IMG/VR virus record: IMGVR_UViG_3300030906_000642
Location: 1-58,056 of that record
DNA from: a virus
Length of the DNA: 58,056 nucleotides
Reading direction: 5' to 3' (one strand)
The position numbers were made by a program, and so were the translations under genes. The notes beneath the pieces are model-generated. The model was not told where the DNA came from, searched no databases, and saw nothing but the letters and a program-made list of their open reading frames with translations. Numbering within the stretch: position 1 is the stretch's first letter; each line of letters opens with the position of its first letter. Below, piece after piece: positions 56,710-58,056 of this stretch.

Positions 56710-57045
56710 TTAAGCGCCGCGGTCCCCGGAAGGGGCCGCGGCGCTTTTTGCGTTTTCGCAAGCGGCCTTCTCGGCCATCGTCGGCGCCTCATCACCCGGC
56801 GACCCAGGGTGCCATCCGCCGCCCATGCCGATGACGAAGGCCGATACCTGCGCGGACCCGCACTGGGGGCACCGCAACCGAGGCCCCACGACGCCCAGCG
56901 TCCCGTCCGGGGTGAAGCGCTCCACCAGCTGACGCCCGGACCAGGTCCTCTCCGCCTTGCAGTCAAGGCAGGTGAACCGGACGCCATTGCCCACCGCCGC
57001 GATGTGCCCGAATCGCCAGTCGTGATGGGAAGAAACTTGCGTCAC
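56710..57045 (-). CDS. Zinc-ribbon-like hypothetical protein near attR
   Basis: On the minus strand, a 111-residue product begins at a GTG (57045) with MTQVSSHHDWRFGHIAAVGN and holds CLDC and CPQC pairs (FTCLDCKAERTW and LRCPQCGSAQVSAF) that form a probable zinc ribbon. The gene faces the late operon and ends within the strong terminator. It may be a lysogeny-expressed cargo gene at the right prophage end. A TTG at 57168 is an alternative longer start. Confidence 0.55.
   Translation of the reverse strand: MTQVSSHHDWRFGHIAAVGNGVRFTCLDCKAERTWSGRQLVERFTPDGTLGVVGPRLRCPQCGSAQVSAFVIGMGGGWHPGSPGDEAPTMAEKAACENAKSAAAPSGDRGA
56713..56749. terminator. Strong rho-independent terminator of late operon
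   Basis: AGCGCCGCGG (56713-56722) pairs perfectly with CCGCGGCGCT (56736-56745) around a GC-rich loop and is followed by TTTT and a further T-rich stretch. It ends rightward late transcription and, with its A-run on the other side, may also act on the leftward zinc-ribbon gene, whose stop lies beside it. Confidence 0.9.
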
Positions 57046-57253
57046 GCGGCCGTTCTGCGTCCGTTCACGGCCGGAGTCCAGGGACGAAAGAGGAACGCCG
57101 CGTCGCTCGCGCGTCGCTCGGAGTTTTCCGGAACAGCTCGGAAAATCCGGAAAAGGACGTAAATTCAATGATGAGAGAGGGTGGTGCGAAGTCGTCCCCG
57201 GAGCGCCAAAAAGGAGCGCCGGTTTGGATAATTAGCCAATAATTTCAGCAACG

Positions 57254-57305
57254 TAAGTTTGGAGGCCTGGCCGAGAATCGAACTCGGGTACACGGATTTG
57301 CAGTC
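57254..57305. repeat. attR (52-bp direct repeat with attL)
   Basis: Identical to 1207-1258. It contains the 3' half of the tRNA-Cys gene from the anticodon stem to the encoded CCA and six bases beyond. Host DNA resumes at 57306. Confidence 0.95.
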
Positions 57306-57333
57306 CGTTGCGTAACCACTCCGCCACCAGGCC
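57260..57333 (-). tRNA. tRNA-Cys (GCA), reconstituted by the prophage
   Basis: The 74-base gene reads GGCCTGG at its 5' end (57333-57327), which pairs with CCAGGCC at the 3' acceptor (57270-57264). The discriminator U and encoded CCA follow (57262-57260). The anticodon GCA is at 57301-57299. A normal T-arm sequence GTTCGATTC is present. The prophage supplies the 3' half, and the intact 5' half and promoter are host. Without this precise replacement, integration would inactivate the gene. Confidence 0.95.
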
Positions 57334-57483
57334 GCGCCGCATTTCTGGCCTTCCGGCCTCGCGCGAGGGGCGATGGCTAACAGAAGGGCCGCCGGGGAGC
57401 AATCCTATGCGTCCAGGCCAATTGCGCTCTCGTTAAGAGCGGCCCTATAAGCGGATCAATTCCATCCTTAGGGCTCCCGGCCA

Positions 57484-58056
57484 ATGACGTTCGATTTCGC
57501 CGCCGCGCGGCAGACCATGGTCGAGACCCAGGTCCGCGTGAATGACGTGACCGACCTGACCATCCAGACTGCCATGCGGCAGGTTCCGCGCGAGCGGCAC
57601 TGCCCCGAGGGCCGCGCCCACATGGCCTACGCCGACGCCGAGGTGGAATACGCCCCCGGCCGCTGGCTGCTGCGCCCGCGCGACGTGGCCAAGCTGGTGC
57701 AGTCGGTGCGGCCCCGCGCCGGCGAGCGCGCCCTCTGCATCGCCGCCCCCTACCTGGCCGACCTGCTGGACGACATGGGCCTGCTGGTCACCCGCCTGAA
57801 TGACGGCGACCTGACGGCGGCGCCGGCCGGCGCGTTCGACCTGGTGGTCTGCGAAGGCGCGGTGGCCGAGGTTCCGGCCTCCTGGATCGCGGCCCTGGGT
57901 GACGGCGGCCGTCTGGGCGTGATCGTGCGCAAGGGGCCGGTGGGCAAGGTGCGGGTCTATCTGAACACCGCCGCCGACATCGGCTGGCGCGAAGTCTTCG
58001 ACGCCACCCCGCCGATGATGGCCGGGTTCGAACCCGTGGCTGGCTTCGCGTTCTAG
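57484..58056 (+). CDS. Protein-L-isoaspartate O-methyltransferase-like protein, host
   Basis: The 190-residue product has the N-terminal PIMT pattern (AAARQTMVETQVRVNDVTDL, then VPRERHCPEG), which matches alphaproteobacterial relatives often found upstream of tolC-type genes. The usual AdoMet-binding GTGSGY motif is replaced by ALCIAAPYLADLLDDMG, and later segments DLVVCEGAV and LGDGGRLGVIVRKG are recognisable. It may therefore bind AdoMet weakly or have changed function. The start at 57484 follows the tRNA-Cys promoter gap. It ends at the last base of the window. Confidence 0.75.
   Translation: MTFDFAAARQTMVETQVRVNDVTDLTIQTAMRQVPRERHCPEGRAHMAYADAEVEYAPGRWLLRPRDVAKLVQSVRPRAGERALCIAAPYLADLLDDMGLLVTRLNDGDLTAAPAGAFDLVVCEGAVAEVPASWIAALGDGGRLGVIVRKGPVGKVRVYLNTAADIGWREVFDATPPMMAGFEPVAGFAF

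Larger units (their letters stand above)
1207..57305. mobile_element. Complete temperate siphovirus prophage
   Basis: The element is bounded by a 52-bp perfect direct repeat at 1207-1258 and 57254-57305. It contains every module expected of an intact temperate phage: integrase beside attL, excisionase-like factor, S24 repressor and Cro-like gene, replication genes, terminases, HK97-type head genes, long-tail genes with tape measure, and a lysis cassette with spanins. I saw no clear frameshift or insertion sequence in a core gene. This suggests the prophage may still be inducible, which is an inference. The tape measure of 968 residues and the tube/connector set indicate a long non-contractile tail; no sheath gene was seen. 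Confidence 0.95.

Noticed and set aside
58021-58036. CCGGGTTCGAACCC in the host flank as another palindrome copy
   Set aside because: The half-sites are in inverted order (GGGTTCGAACCC), so it is a different palindrome.

Overview
The window is a complete integrated prophage of about 56 kb (1207-57305) with short host flanks. The host is a high-GC alphaproteobacterium. Caulobacterales is my best guess, inferred from gene style and from the diverged isoaspartate-methyltransferase-like gene on the right flank; nothing in the sequence proves it. The left flank carries a nitronate monooxygenase gene (1-975). The right flank carries an intact tRNA-Cys(GCA) gene (57333-57260, minus strand) and the methyltransferase-like gene (57484-58056). 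A 52-bp perfect direct repeat, 1207-1258 and 57254-57305, marks attL and attR. It covers the 3' half of tRNA-Cys, so the phage restored the tRNA on integration.

Layout: a tyrosine integrase sits next to attL at the end of a long leftward early operon (11983 to 1316). That operon holds an AlpA-like factor, an ASCH protein, a protein with an Ala/Val/Glu microsatellite tail, a repeat-rich C5 cytosine methyltransferase, a ParB-like protein with an N-terminal winged helix, and many small unknown genes. A control region at 12.0-13.75 kb has a LexA/S24-type repressor, a divergent Cro-like gene, TTTGCA-N5-TGCAAA operators and two cargo genes (a BamE-like secreted protein and a membrane protein). Rightward replication genes follow (13.75-24.7 kb): DUF3850, MazG-like protein, helicase-methyltransferase fusion, CHC2/Toprim primase, P-loop helicase, and an iteron/AT-rich cluster that looks like the replication origin. 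The late operon (24.8-56.7 kb) encodes HNH nuclease, terminases, HK97-type portal, prohead protease and capsid, connectors, tail tube, a probable G/GT frameshift pair, tape measure, a lambda/GTA-like tail tip (DUF2460, DUF2163/BR0599, NlpC/P60, J-like), fibres with an SGNH esterase, holin candidate, lysozyme and nested Rz/Rz1 spanins. The phage is therefore a temperate siphovirus.

The lysis region also carries accessory genes: an Acb2-like anti-CBASS cyclic-nucleotide sponge (53094-53321), a single-HKD phospholipase-D-like protein (54299-54961) and a CarF/TMEM189-type lipid desaturase homologue (55168-55707).

The most striking unexplained signal is a 15-bp palindrome, GCGAACC-S-GGTTCGC, present nine times (eight perfect, one 14/15) from 8.75 to 54.98 kb. 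Copies lie in all three reading frames of unrelated genes, so conservation is at DNA level. Candidate binders are the ParB-like protein (compare KorB of RK2) or a stoperator-type repressor. No ParA gene was seen.
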